From: Campylobacter sp.
Lineage (GTDB): Bacteria > Campylobacterota > Campylobacteria > Campylobacterales > Campylobacteraceae
Length of the DNA stretch: 35,944 nt
Direction: 5' to 3'
Assembly: GCA_017469645.1 (NCBI GenBank)
Contig: JAFUFY010000069.1
Coordinates: forward strand, 1 to 35,944
A program made the position numbers and the translations under genes. The notes below the pieces were generated by a model that worked only from the letters and a program-made list of their open reading frames with translations, did no database searches and was not told the origin of the DNA. Shown here in pieces: positions 15,342 to 24,456 of this stretch; position 1 is the first letter of the stretch, and each line of letters opens with the position of its first letter.

Positions 15342-15408
15342 GGCGGTGAAGCATAAGCGAAACTCTCAAAAAAGAGCCGAAAAAACAAAGTCAAAAAAGG
15401 GAAATTTT

Positions 15409-15729
15409 ATGAGAGTAACAAAAAACTTAAACAAAGTAGTTCGTGGCGCAAACGCACTAAGTGTCGGAATTTCCGTTGTTGTTGCGGTGCTAATCGGCGT
15501 ATTTTTAGGGATTTATTTTAGAAATTTAACAGGCTCAAATATAGCTTTTGTAGTCTGCGTTTTATTTGGAATCGCAGCGGCTATTTTAAACATTTACAAA
15601 GCCTACAAAGCTTTGAGTGTCGATATGAAAGAGCTTGAAAACGATCCAAGATACAAAAACTATAAAACTCAAAACGCCGAATTTGACGACGATGAGTGGG
15701 GCGAAAATTCGCAAAATTCGGAAAAATAA
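15409..15729 (+). CDS. AtpZ/AtpI-like small membrane protein
   Basis: A 106-residue protein with a short basic N-terminus, two membrane helices (about 14-35 and 40-62) joined by a tight turn, and an acidic C-terminal tail. This is the plan of AtpZ/AtpI proteins, which assist F-type ATP synthase assembly or act as Mg/Ca carriers. The ATG at 15409 is chosen because AGGG lies seven bases upstream and the protein then starts MRVTKNLNK. No atp genes are nearby, so the functional link is from family only. It overlaps the next gene in a TAATG. Confidence 0.7.
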   Translation: MRVTKNLNKVVRGANALSVGISVVVAVLIGVFLGIYFRNLTGSNIAFVVCVLFGIAAAILNIYKAYKALSVDMKELENDPRYKNYKTQNAEFDDDEWGENSQNSEK

Positions 15730-16133
15730 TGATAAAAAAAGTTTTAAAAATTTATCTTATTTTGGATTTGTTGCTTGTTTTAATTACGCCGTTTTTAGGC
15801 TTAAAATGGCTTTTAAATTCGCAAATCGCCTTTGTTTGCGCTTTGCTTATCATTTTTGCAGCACATAAAAGCTACAAAAAACGGATAAATTTAGAACTTT
15901 TAAGCGGAAAATACGACAATCTAGGCGAATTTGACGATGATGAAGAAAAGAAAAAAACTAGATTTTCTTTTACATTTTTTGCACCTTTAAAAATGCTAAG
16001 TTACGCATTTATGGCACTTTGCATTTATATTCTTGCTAAATTTAATCTTTTTTGGATTGTAGGATTTTTAGCAGGAACTAGCATAATTCCAATCGGAACG
16101 CTCATCTTTTTATTAAAAAGCAAAGAAATTTAA
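15729..16133 (+). CDS. Small multi-pass membrane protein, unknown
   Basis: A 134-residue protein with four hydrophobic segments: residues 5-22 and 26-43, then two after an acidic, charged loop (GEFDDDEEKKKTR). The ATG at 15729 overlaps the stop of the AtpZ/I-like gene, which fixes the start and implies coupling. I see no catalytic motif. A similar small membrane gene follows the AtpZ/I-like gene in C. jejuni as I recall. Function unknown. Confidence 0.75.
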   Translation: MIKKVLKIYLILDLLLVLITPFLGLKWLLNSQIAFVCALLIIFAAHKSYKKRINLELLSGKYDNLGEFDDDEEKKKTRFSFTFFAPLKMLSYAFMALCIYILAKFNLFWIVGFLAGTSIIPIGTLIFLLKSKEI

Positions 16134-16178
16134 ACCCAAATTTATGCTAAAATTCGCCAAAATTTACAAAGGAAAATA

Positions 16179-17324
16179 TTGCAAAGTAGCAAAAGAGCGA
16201 TAAAAATTTTAACTCCGCTATTTTTGAGCGCTGAGCTAATGTTTATCGGAGAAGCCATAGTTTTAGCTTCTGTCGGAATTATTTTAAAAGCTTCAAATAT
16301 CGGCGAATTCACTATCGGTTTGGTTTCATCTTTTTATTTTTTAGGTGCTATTTTTTGCACTTTTTTTATAAGTAATATCATTTCTAAAATCGGACATACT
16401 CGCGCTTACACGATATTTTCGGCGATTTTTGCTATAAGTGCGCTACTTCATGCCTTAAATCAAAATCTTATTTACTGGGCATTTTTGCGTTTTATGCTTG
16501 GGTTATCGTATTATAGTTTGGTTATTATTATTGAAATTTGGATAAATTCAAAGATTTCAAATCAAATTCGCTCTCGTGTTTTGGCTTGTTACGAGGTAGT
16601 TTTTTATTCAGCCTTTGCGATTGGAACGCTTATTTTAGGTCTAAATTTAAGCCCTACGGCAATTTTTATTTTTAGCGGAATTTTTATAATTTTAGGACTT
16701 ATTCCGCTAAATATTTTTAAAAATAAACAACCGCCACTCCCACAAACTAAAAAAATAAAAATTCCAAATATTTTTAAAATTGCTCCGCTTGCCTTAGCGA
16801 CGAGTTTAAGCGGTGGAATTTTGATCAACGGATTTTTAAGTATGGCAAGTGTTTTTATTTTGTCTTTGGGTTTTGGCGTAAAAGAAGTCTCTCTTTTTAT
16901 CGCACTTGCAACCATCGGCGGTCTTGTTTCGCACATATTTTTTGGATTTTTTAGTGATAAATTTGGCAGAAAATTTGCCATTATGGGCGTTTGCGTTTTA
17001 GGAATTTTAACTTCGATCTTATCTTTATTTTTTAGCCAAAATTTAAGCGTTATGTGGATTTTAGCATTCTTTTTGGGCGGCGGAGTTTTTCCGCTTTACT
17101 CCCTAGCTCTTGCAAGAGCAAACGATGTCATCAAAGATAAAAAACTAATTGCAGATGCTTCGGCTGCACTAATGCTTGGGTATTCGACCGCTTCATTTAT
17201 ATCGCCTGTGATTTTAGGAAGTGCAATGCAAATTTTTGGCGCAAAAGGATTTAATATAATTTATATTATCACCCTTAGCGCACTTTTTATATTTGCAACC
17301 TTCCAAAAAAATATAAAAAACTAA
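16179..17324 (+). CDS. MFS transporter
   Basis: A 381-residue major facilitator with about twelve membrane helices. The first half carries SSFYFLGAIFCTFF and ISKIGHTRAY in the loop 2-3 region; the second half carries the clear loop motif GFFSDKFGRKFAIMG. The start is a TTG at 16179, set by the ribosome site AAAGGAAA five bases upstream. Substrate unknown; the short YcaD-like build with no long loops suggests a small-molecule exporter or importer. It ends 20 bases from the convergent second MFS gene, with no clear terminator between. Confidence 0.88.
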   Translation: MQSSKRAIKILTPLFLSAELMFIGEAIVLASVGIILKASNIGEFTIGLVSSFYFLGAIFCTFFISNIISKIGHTRAYTIFSAIFAISALLHALNQNLIYWAFLRFMLGLSYYSLVIIIEIWINSKISNQIRSRVLACYEVVFYSAFAIGTLILGLNLSPTAIFIFSGIFIILGLIPLNIFKNKQPPLPQTKKIKIPNIFKIAPLALATSLSGGILINGFLSMASVFILSLGFGVKEVSLFIALATIGGLVSHIFFGFFSDKFGRKFAIMGVCVLGILTSILSLFFSQNLSVMWILAFFLGGGVFPLYSLALARANDVIKDKKLIADASAALMLGYSTASFISPVILGSAMQIFGAKGFNIIYIITLSALFIFATFQKNIKN

Positions 17325-17343
17325 AAAATTTATCAAATTCGAT

Positions 17344-18540
17344 CTAGTTTTGCAAATATTTATCATAAACAAATTTATAGTAAAATCCGGCTACCAAAAA
17401 ACAACTAGCCATAATCATCGTTATCGCAGATAAACTAACTCCAAATTCAAATAAAAATCCGATTGCCGCCGAAGTTACGGCTGAGACGATAAAAAATAGC
17501 ATATCATTATACGCTATTACGCGTCCCAAAAATTCGTCATCACAGTGGTGTTGCAAACGCGTAAAAGTATAAGACCAAAGCGCCGTTATACAAAATCCCG
17601 CCGCTGCGATACCGATAAATGAGATATAAAAATTAAACTGAAATGTCGCCCACAAGGCAATTCCCACAAACTGCCCGATAAAAAGCCAAAAAAGAATTTT
17701 ATCATTTAGATATTTTGACAACACAACCTGCCCGACCATAGAAAACGCCGCCCTTGCCATATTTATAAAGCCGATTATGAGAGCAGCACTCATAATGCCT
17801 TTGTATTTATAATCTGCTAAAAGCGCAACCAAAGCATCATAGCTAGTAACTCCGACAAAGGCGTGAAGCACCATAAAATGCACCACGACGGGATTTTTAC
17901 GCAGATAAACTAGCCCGTCTTTTAGCATTTGTGCGATTTTTACGCCTGTTTTTGGCAAGATATGTTTTAAATTTAAATTTAATAAAATAAAAAACGACAC
18001 AAAATAAAGCACAAAGTCAAAAATAAACGCCATTTTCACGCCAAAATAGTGTATAAAAATCCCCGCTATACCCATACCGATAGTATATGAAACCGACCAA
18101 AGCATACCAAACATCTCATTTGCGAGTTTGAGATTTTTTTTGGTTAAAATTTTTGGAAGCATACTCATCGCTGCTTGAAAATAGAGCGTCCCCGCTCCCG
18201 AGCGCAAAAAAATCATCAAAAATAAAAGCCAAAGCAAATCAAGGCTATCAATAAAAATCAAAGGCAAAACGCTGATAGTTTCGATTAAAAACATACTTAC
18301 CATTAGGGGTTTTGGACGAAATTTATCGACTATTATGCCATTAATCGGAGCTAAAAAAATATTTGGCACAAAAGCTAACGCAGCACACGCCGTAATCGCC
18401 CAAACAGGCGCACCAAGTTCGATTAAAAGCGTAAAAATGCCCGTATGCGAAAACCAAACGCCAAAGCTACAAATAAAACTAACAATGGTAAAAAGTCTGA
18501 AATTTCGGCTATAACGCAAAAGCGCAATGTATTTAATCAT
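17344..18540 (-). CDS. MFS transporter
   Basis: A 398-residue major facilitator with about twelve membrane helices. The loop 2-3 motif is INGIIVDKFRPKPLMVS, and LARYS-like RYSRNFRLF starts the first helix, as in the MFS_3/enterobactin exporter-like group. I start it at the ATG at 18540 because AAGGA lies five bases upstream; a TTG eight codons earlier has no such site. It shares little sequence with the neighbouring MFS gene, so it is not a recent duplicate. The substrate is unknown. It is divergent from the SPFH gene, and an MFS gene lies beside mqnC in C. jejuni as I recall. Confidence 0.88.
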   Translation of the reverse strand: MIKYIALLRYSRNFRLFTIVSFICSFGVWFSHTGIFTLLIELGAPVWAITACAALAFVPNIFLAPINGIIVDKFRPKPLMVSMFLIETISVLPLIFIDSLDLLWLLFLMIFLRSGAGTLYFQAAMSMLPKILTKKNLKLANEMFGMLWSVSYTIGMGIAGIFIHYFGVKMAFIFDFVLYFVSFFILLNLNLKHILPKTGVKIAQMLKDGLVYLRKNPVVVHFMVLHAFVGVTSYDALVALLADYKYKGIMSAALIIGFINMARAAFSMVGQVVLSKYLNDKILFWLFIGQFVGIALWATFQFNFYISFIGIAAAGFCITALWSYTFTRLQHHCDDEFLGRVIAYNDMLFFIVSAVTSAAIGFLFEFGVSLSAITMIMASCFLVAGFYYKFVYDKYLQN

Positions 18541-18622
18541 CAAATTCCTTTTAAATTCAGGCAATTTTAGCCAAATTTGGCTTAATTTTTTTGATAAAAT
18601 TTTGCAATAAGCATTTAAATGG

Positions 18623-18628
18623 TATAAT
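18623..18628 (+). promoter_or_regulatory. -10 box of the SPFH-NfeD-mqnC run
   Basis: TATAAT in AAATGGTATAATCTCC, 32 bases before the ATG at 18660. A strong match to the Campylobacter housekeeping promoter; the genes behind it overlap or nearly touch as far as recG. Confidence 0.7.
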
Positions 18629-18659
18629 CTCCAAATTTAAATTCACTAGGAGAAAAATT

Positions 18660-19574
18660 ATGGAAGGATTTGCAGTATTTGTCGTTTTAATCGTCTTTTT
18701 GGTTGTAGCTATTTTAAAGCTAGGTATCAAAATCGTCTCACAATCAGAAATTATGATTATAGAACGCTTGGGTCGCTTTCACAAGGTGCTTGATGGCGGA
18801 TTTCATGTCATAGTGCCGTTTTTTGATAGTGTGAGAGCCAGAATGAGCGTAAGAGAACAGCTTGTCGATATTTCCAAACAACAAGTCATCACCAAAGACA
18901 ATGTCAATATCGCAGTCGATGGGATCGTATTTCTAAAAGTAATCGACGGAAAAATGGCACTTTATAATGTCGAAGATTACCGAAAAGCTATTTCAAATTT
19001 GGCTATGACTACACTAAGATCGGCAATCGGCGAAATGAGCCTAGATCAGACCTTATCAAGTCGCGATCAGTTAAACTCAAAACTTCAAATCGCTCTTGGG
19101 GACGCAGCAGATAACTGGGGCGTAAAGATAATGAGAGTGGAGATTTCAGAAATCTCCGTGCCAAAAGGCATAGAGGACGCTATGAATTTGCAAATGAAAG
19201 CAGAACGCGAAAAACGCGCAATCGAGCTTAAAGCAGAAGCCGAAAAAGCCGCTCTCATCCGAAACGCAGAAGCTCTAAAACAAGAAAAAGTCCTTGAAGC
19301 AGAAGCGATTGAACGCATGGCAGATGCGAAAAAATACGAGCAAATCGCCCTAGCAGAGGGTCAAAAACACGCTATGGATAATATCAATATGGCTATGGCA
19401 AATTCGAAATTTGCAGCCGAATACCTGCTAACGCAAGGTCGCATTGAAGCTTTTAACGAACTAGCCAAAAACGGCTCAAAAGATAAAATTTTAGTGCCTT
19501 ACGAAACTAGCGAACTTATCGGCTCGCTAAGCGTTATCAAAGAATTTTTAAGTAACAAAAAAGAGACGAAATGA
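18660..19574 (+). CDS. SPFH/Band 7 membrane protein (stomatin/QmcA-like)
   Basis: A 304-residue protein with one N-terminal membrane helix (about 3-23), an SPFH domain from about 25 to 180 (IMIIERLGRFHKVLDGGFH, then ISEISVPKGIEDAMN) and a long Ala/Glu/Lys coiled coil to about 240 that drives oligomer formation. These proteins form large membrane cages and often support membrane proteases. The ATG at 18660 is preferred because of TAGGAGA just upstream. The next gene encodes NfeD with an ATGA overlap, the standard stomatin-NfeD pair. Confidence 0.92.
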   Translation: MEGFAVFVVLIVFLVVAILKLGIKIVSQSEIMIIERLGRFHKVLDGGFHVIVPFFDSVRARMSVREQLVDISKQQVITKDNVNIAVDGIVFLKVIDGKMALYNVEDYRKAISNLAMTTLRSAIGEMSLDQTLSSRDQLNSKLQIALGDAADNWGVKIMRVEISEISVPKGIEDAMNLQMKAEREKRAIELKAEAEKAALIRNAEALKQEKVLEAEAIERMADAKKYEQIALAEGQKHAMDNINMAMANSKFAAEYLLTQGRIEAFNELAKNGSKDKILVPYETSELIGSLSVIKEFLSNKKETK

Positions 19575-20053
19575 GTGCGTGGATTTTTATAGCCATTGGC
19601 ATTGTTTGTGTTATAGCAGAAGTCCTATTTATGGACTTTACGCTTATATTTTTTGGGATTGGATTTTTAAGCGTTGGAATTTTAAGCTTTTTTGTAAATT
19701 TATCGTGGCAAATTCAGCTCCTAAGCGCTGCTGTGCTTTCGATAGTGCTTTTAGTAATGTTTAAAAAACGCATAAAAACAGCATTTTTCAAATCAAAAGA
19801 AAAACTAGAAGACAATTTTTTAGATGAAAGTGGCGTTGGCGAGATCAAAAACGGCATGGTTTATTATAAAAGCACATTTTGGAAAAGCGATGAAATAGCA
19901 AATTTAGCTGACGGCGAAAAAGTGCGAGTAAGGGGCATAAAAAACGGACAAATCGTGCTTGAAATTGATAGCAAATTTGACGGCTCGAATACCGACGGCT
20001 CGGTCGCTGACAAAAACAGCCCAGCCACCCAAAACAAGGGCGAAAATGAGTAG
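19571..20053 (+). CDS. NfeD-like membrane protein
   Basis: A 160-residue short-form NfeD. Three membrane helices fill residues 1-65, then a charged link and an OB-fold domain at about 88-135 (GVGEIKNGMVYYKSTFW, VRVRGIKNGQIVLEI). It ends in a hydrophilic, probably disordered tail. Short NfeD proteins partner stomatins; here the start overlaps the SPFH stop (ATGA), so the two are made in step. The last eight bases overlap the mqnC start. Confidence 0.88.
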   Translation: MSAWIFIAIGIVCVIAEVLFMDFTLIFFGIGFLSVGILSFFVNLSWQIQLLSAAVLSIVLLVMFKKRIKTAFFKSKEKLEDNFLDESGVGEIKNGMVYYKSTFWKSDEIANLADGEKVRVRGIKNGQIVLEIDSKFDGSNTDGSVADKNSPATQNKGENE

Positions 20054-21095
20054 ATTAAACAAGGAAGAAGCTCTAAATTTAATCCAAAATGCTGATTTAT
20101 ACGAGCTTGGAGCTATGGCGTATGAAAAAAAGCTAGAATTGCACCCAGAAAAAATCACGACTTTTGTCGTCGATCGCAACATTAATTACACAAATATCTG
20201 CTTTGTGGATTGCAAATTTTGCGCGTTTTGTCGTAAAATCAATGAAAAAGATGCTTATATTTTGAGCTTTGATGAGATTGATGAAAAAATCGATGAGCTA
20301 ATCGCAATCGGCGGGACGCAAATTCTATTTCAAGGCGGCGTCCATCCGAAACTAAAAATTGATTGGTATGAAAATTTAGTGGCTCACATAGCCCAAAAAT
20401 ACCCACAAATCACGATTCATGGCTTTTCTGCAATCGAGATTGATTATATCGCTAAAATTTCAAATTTAACGCACAAAGAAGTTTTATCTAGGCTTCAAGC
20501 AAAGGGACTTTATAGCATTCCCGGAGCCGGAGCTGAGATTTTAAGCGATAGAGTTAGGGATATAATCTCGCCCAAAAAAATCGGCGCAGATACTTGGCTA
20601 GGCGTGCATAAAGCCGCCCACGAAATAGGCATGAAAACCACAGCTACGATGATGTTTGGCACGGTCGAAACAGATGAAGAAATCATCGAACACTGGGAAA
20701 AACTGCGAAATCTGCAAGATATTACGGGCGGATTTCGCGCTTTTATCTCGTGGAGCTTCCAGTCAGCAAATACAAAACTCATCGCCCAGCACCCAGAAAT
20801 CAAAAAAACAAGCTCAAATCGCTATTTAAGGCTTTTAGCCGTGGCAAGGCTGTTTTTGGATAATTTCAAAAATATCCAAAGCTCGTGGGTTACGCAAGGC
20901 AGCTACATAGGGCAACTCGCACTAAAATTTGGTGCAAATGATTTGGGATCGACCATGATGGAAGAAAATGTCGTAAAAGCCGCCGGTGTATCATTTCGCA
21001 TGAGCCAAAACGAAATGATAGAACTCATCAAAGACATCGGCGAAATCCCAGCCAAACGCAACACAAACTATGATATTTTAGAAATTTATAACTAA
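20046..21095 (+). CDS. mqnC: Cyclic dehypoxanthinyl futalosine synthase (radical SAM)
   Basis: A 349-residue radical SAM enzyme of the futalosine route to menaquinone. It closes dehypoxanthine futalosine to its cyclic form. The cluster motif Cys52-x3-Cys56-x2-Cys59 lies in CFVDCKFCAFCR. GGTQILFQGGVHPKLKIDWYE and the C-terminal GSTMMEENVVKAAG fit MqnC better than its relative MqnE. The ATG at 20046 was chosen because the upstream extension overlaps nfeD and is not MqnC-like. Other pathway genes are not in the window. Overlap with nfeD suggests coupling without a functional link. Confidence 0.92.
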   Translation: MSRLNKEEALNLIQNADLYELGAMAYEKKLELHPEKITTFVVDRNINYTNICFVDCKFCAFCRKINEKDAYILSFDEIDEKIDELIAIGGTQILFQGGVHPKLKIDWYENLVAHIAQKYPQITIHGFSAIEIDYIAKISNLTHKEVLSRLQAKGLYSIPGAGAEILSDRVRDIISPKKIGADTWLGVHKAAHEIGMKTTATMMFGTVETDEEIIEHWEKLRNLQDITGGFRAFISWSFQSANTKLIAQHPEIKKTSSNRYLRLLAVARLFLDNFKNIQSSWVTQGSYIGQLALKFGANDLGSTMMEENVVKAAGVSFRMSQNEMIELIKDIGEIPAKRNTNYDILEIYN

Positions 21096-21105
21096 CGGAA
21101 AAACT

Positions 21106-22323
21106 ATGGAAAAATATGAAATTTCGGTAAAAAACACAAAAATTGATGTGCTTTATGAATTTGACAAATCGCTTCCTGTGGTGCAGTTTAAGTTGATTTT
21201 TAAAAATGTTGGCTCACTTAGCGAAAAAATCGAAGGTCTAGGAAAACTAACTTCAAATTTGCTAAAAGAAGGGACAAAAACGCTCGGCGGTAGCGAATTT
21301 GCAAGGCTTCTTGATATAAAAGCAAGTTCGATTTTTTCTTACTGCGAAAACGATAAATTTGTCATAAATTTAAGCTCATTAAAAGAGCATTTTAAATTTA
21401 GCCTTGAAATGCTTACTAAATTGCTACAAGAGCCGAATTTAACGCAATCCGTGCTAGAAAAAATAAAAACCGAAATGCTCGGCGAAATCGCAATGCTAAA
21501 AACCGAATTTGACTACATAGCAAATATAAATTTGCAAAAAATGCTATTTAAAAGCACTTTGCTTGGTAATGACTCAAACGGAAATGAAGAAAGTATCGCT
21601 AAAATCACGCTTGATGATATAAAAGATTTTTTAGGAAATTTATGTTTAGAAAATTTAGCCGTTGTTTTGTGTGGAGATAGCGAATTTAGCGAAGATGATA
21701 TAAAAAAAGTTTTGCAAATTTTGCCAAATTCAAAAAAACACAAACTGCCGTTTTACGAAGCAAACGACGAGTGCGAAAGTAAAGAAATTTACGAAGATAG
21801 CGAACAAGCCTACATTTACTTTGGTTCGCCTTTTTATGTGGATAAAAATGAAGAATTTATCGCTAAGACGGCACTTTTCGTGCTAGGAAGTAGCGGTTTT
21901 GGAAGTAGGCTTTTAGAAGAAATTCGCGTAAAGCGAGGTTTGGCATACTCAGCCTATGCAAGAGCCGATTTTAGCCTATTTGCTAGAAAATTTTCAGGTT
22001 ATTTGCAAACCAAAAACGAAAGCAAAAACGAAGCAATCGCCGTCGTGCGTGATGAAATCGCTAAATTTGTCAAATTTGGCGTAAATTCTGACGAGCTAGA
22101 ACAAACCAAAAAATTCCTTTTAGGAAGCGCAGTTTTGCAAAAAGAAACGATGTTTAAAAGGGTTAGCATTTTAGTCGATGAGTATTTAAGGGGCTATGAA
22201 TTCGGCGAATTTGAGCGGAATTTAGAGCGTATAAAAGCCCTAAATTTAGATGATTTGAATAAATTTATAAAATCTCACGATGAAATTTGCAAACTTAGTT
22301 TTTGCGTGGTTTGCAAAAAATAA
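21106..22323 (+). CDS. M16-family peptidase-like protein lacking the zinc motif
   Basis: A 405-residue protein with the two-lobe fold of M16B (PqqL/mitochondrial processing peptidase-like) proteins. The C-terminal RVKRGLAYSAYA matches the family Arg/Tyr motif. At the place of the zinc-binding HxxEH, however, it reads GLGKLTSNLLKEGT (about 45-58): Lys, Ser and Asn replace His, Glu and His. It should therefore be inactive as a protease, unless it pairs with an active subunit encoded elsewhere. No signal peptide is visible. An M16 gene also lies between mqnC and recG in C. jejuni as I recall. Confidence 0.85.
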   Translation: MEKYEISVKNTKIDVLYEFDKSLPVVQFKLIFKNVGSLSEKIEGLGKLTSNLLKEGTKTLGGSEFARLLDIKASSIFSYCENDKFVINLSSLKEHFKFSLEMLTKLLQEPNLTQSVLEKIKTEMLGEIAMLKTEFDYIANINLQKMLFKSTLLGNDSNGNEESIAKITLDDIKDFLGNLCLENLAVVLCGDSEFSEDDIKKVLQILPNSKKHKLPFYEANDECESKEIYEDSEQAYIYFGSPFYVDKNEEFIAKTALFVLGSSGFGSRLLEEIRVKRGLAYSAYARADFSLFARKFSGYLQTKNESKNEAIAVVRDEIAKFVKFGVNSDELEQTKKFLLGSAVLQKETMFKRVSILVDEYLRGYEFGEFERNLERIKALNLDDLNKFIKSHDEICKLSFCVVCKK

Positions 22324-22332
22324 GGACAAATC

Positions 22333-24141
22333 GTGTTTGAGAGCAAAGACAGAGCCGAACTTGCCAAATGCGGGATTGTCTCGCTTTTGGATCTTGCTTT
22401 GCTCGTGCCAAAAAGTTTTGATGATTTAAGCATAAAAGATGAGCCAAACGAAGGCGAAAATGTCGTAGAAATCGAGTGCAGGTTTCATCACCGAAAAGGC
22501 TCGATTTTATTTATTACTGCTTTTTGCCACACCTGGGAATGCGATGTCAAAATTGTCATCTTTAACGCCAAAGCGTGGCATTTTGGGGCGTTTAAAAGTG
22601 GCAAAAAAATGTTTATTCACGGCAAAAGTTCATACGCTTTTGGGCTTTGGCAATTTTCAAATCCGAAAATCATCACCAAAACAGGCGGTATCACGCCACA
22701 CTACAAAAGCCTTTTAAAAGACGGCGTAGTGCAAAATTTCATAGAAAAATATGTGAGCTTTAACGCACTTTTGCAAAGCGGACTAAATGAAAACGAAGCA
22801 AATTTTTTAATGCAAATTCACGAAAATTCGGCAAAAAGTGTGGAAATTATTAGAAATTTGGAGCAAAATGAAGCAAATTTGCAAATTCTAAAATTCATTG
22901 AAATTTACAATTATATTGAAAAACTTTCTCATAAAAAACTAAATTTCAAAGCCAAGAAATTCCCCGTTGCCGACATTTCGCAGTGGCTAAGCACCCTGCC
23001 CTTTACGCCTACAAACGACCAACTAAATGCGATAAATGATATTCGCTCGGATTTAGAAGGCGAATTTGCCGCTAGACGCGTGATTATGGGCGATGTTGGA
23101 AGCGGAAAAACGCTTGTTATTTTAGCAGCGGCTTTGATGAATTATCCGCAAATTAGCTATCTTATGGCACCAACGACCATTTTGTGCGAACAAATTTACG
23201 CAGAAGCCCTTAGACTTCTGCCAAAAGGGATGCGAGTTTTGCTTGTTAAAAGTGGCGATAAAAAGATAAATTTTGACGAATACGACTTTGTCATCGGCAC
23301 CCACGCGCTTTTGTTTCAGGACTTAAAGCCCTCAAATCTCATCATGGTCGATGAACAGCACCGCTTTGGCTCAAACCAAAGAGAAAAAATCAACCGCTTG
23401 ACGAGTGATGGCGAATTTAAGGCGCATTTCTTGCAGTTTTCAGCCACGCCGATACCACGAACGCTTAGTATGATCCAGTCCGAACTTGTCAAATTTAGTT
23501 TTTTAAAACAAATGCCGTTCAAAAAAGAAATTCACACGCAAATCCTGCAAAATTCGGGCTTTGCTGACTTTATGTCGCATTTAAAAAACGAAATTTCAAA
23601 AGGAAATCAAGCTATCATCGTTTATCCACTCGTTGAAGAAAGCGAAAAGCTCGTCTATCAAAGCCTTGAAGAAGCCGAGCCATTTTGGAAAGAGCGATTT
23701 AAGCGAGTTTTTGTAACGCATGGCAAAGACAAAGAAAAAGAAGAAGTTTTAAAGCAGTTTCGCGATAACGGAGAGCTTTTGCTGACTACGACCGTCGTAG
23801 AAGTGGGAATTTCGCTTCCTAGACTTTCGACGATTTTAATCGTAGGGGCTGAGCGTTTGGGCTTGGCTAGTCTTCATCAGTTGCGTGGAAGAGTCGGGCG
23901 AAACGGTGGGACGGGCTTTTGCTATCTTTATACGAAGCTAAAAAATCCGCCTGAGAGATTGTTTGAATTCGCACGAACGCTTGACGGATTTAAGGTCGCT
24001 GAAATCGACCTTAAAAACCGCCAAGGCGGGGATTTGCTAGAAGGAAGTATTCAGCATGGGGCGAGTTTTGTGTGGTATAACTATGAAGAAAACCTAACAC
24101 AAATCGCAAAAGAGAGAGTTAGTAAGTTGAAACGAGCCTAG
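22333..24141 (+). CDS. recG: ATP-dependent DNA helicase RecG
   Basis: This 602-residue superfamily 2 helicase remodels stalled replication forks and branched DNA. The wedge/OB domain takes about 1-215. The helicase core follows: GDVGSGKT (253-260), DEQHRFG (340-346), SATPIPRT (370-377), then LRGRVGRNGG near the C-terminus. The shorter N-terminus is usual for epsilonproteobacterial RecG. The start is GTG with AAGGA six bases upstream, nine bases behind the M16 gene. Its last bases are partly duplicated downstream. Confidence 0.96.
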   Translation: MFESKDRAELAKCGIVSLLDLALLVPKSFDDLSIKDEPNEGENVVEIECRFHHRKGSILFITAFCHTWECDVKIVIFNAKAWHFGAFKSGKKMFIHGKSSYAFGLWQFSNPKIITKTGGITPHYKSLLKDGVVQNFIEKYVSFNALLQSGLNENEANFLMQIHENSAKSVEIIRNLEQNEANLQILKFIEIYNYIEKLSHKKLNFKAKKFPVADISQWLSTLPFTPTNDQLNAINDIRSDLEGEFAARRVIMGDVGSGKTLVILAAALMNYPQISYLMAPTTILCEQIYAEALRLLPKGMRVLLVKSGDKKINFDEYDFVIGTHALLFQDLKPSNLIMVDEQHRFGSNQREKINRLTSDGEFKAHFLQFSATPIPRTLSMIQSELVKFSFLKQMPFKKEIHTQILQNSGFADFMSHLKNEISKGNQAIIVYPLVEESEKLVYQSLEEAEPFWKERFKRVFVTHGKDKEKEEVLKQFRDNGELLLTTTVVEVGISLPRLSTILIVGAERLGLASLHQLRGRVGRNGGTGFCYLYTKLKNPPERLFEFARTLDGFKVAEIDLKNRQGGDLLEGSIQHGASFVWYNYEENLTQIAKERVSKLKRA

Positions 24142-24183
24142 CTTTTGGTTTTTCTTTTCGTAAGTTGAATTCAGCCTAGCTTT
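24122..24183 (+). repeat. Duplicated 3' end of recG
   Basis: The final 24 bases around the recG stop (24122-24145) recur at 24160-24183 with 21 of 24 bases equal, including the TAG-like GCCTAGCTTT end. The copies are 38 bases apart. This is a local tandem duplication or the trace of an insertion at the recG end. Confidence 0.65.
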
Positions 24184-24306
24184 CGTGCGATATTCGTAAA
24201 TTTTTCGCTTCGATAGGCATACCCAGCCTTATCTCGCTCAAAATTTACTTCAAAACGCACGAAATCGTCGGCATTTGTTATTCTTTTTCGACATTACCAC
24301 TATTTC

Positions 24307-24343
24307 GTCATTCTGAGCGAAGCTTTGCGAAGCGAAGAATCTC
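24307..24343 (+). repeat. Family B repeat
   Basis: GTCATTCTGA flank, middle GCGAAGC-TTT-GCGAAGC, end GAAGAATCTC. It lies in the 480-base gap between recG and the orphan gene; the parts of the gap outside the repeats listed here show nothing else I recognise. Confidence 0.8.
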
Positions 24344-24379
24344 AAATTTAAATTCAATTCAAAATTTAAACAATCTTTG

Positions 24380-24403
24380 TAGGGTAGGCATCCTTGCCCA
24401 CCA
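24380..24403 (-). repeat. Family C hairpin repeat, copy 1
   Basis: On the minus strand it reads GGTGGGCA-AGGA-TGCCTACC then CTA, an 8-bp stem with one G-T pair and loop AGGA. It has an inverted partner at 24531-24554. Confidence 0.75.
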
Positions 24404-24456
24404 TAAGGTTACCGAATTTTTCTACGAAATTAAATTTACAAATTGTTTTTTTTTGC

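Noticed and set aside
15304..15408. N-terminal extension of the AtpZ/I-like protein from a GTG
   Set aside because: The ATG at 15409 has a good ribosome site and gives a normal family start; the extension is basic and unlike the family.
16179..18540. The two neighbouring MFS genes as a recent duplication
   Set aside because: Their sequences and loop motifs differ widely, they point toward each other, and each fits a different neighbouring block.
18569..18582. Palindrome AGCCAAATTTGGCT between the MFS and SPFH genes as an operator
   Set aside because: AAATTT-centred palindromes are frequent by chance in this base composition and no second copy marks a promoter here.
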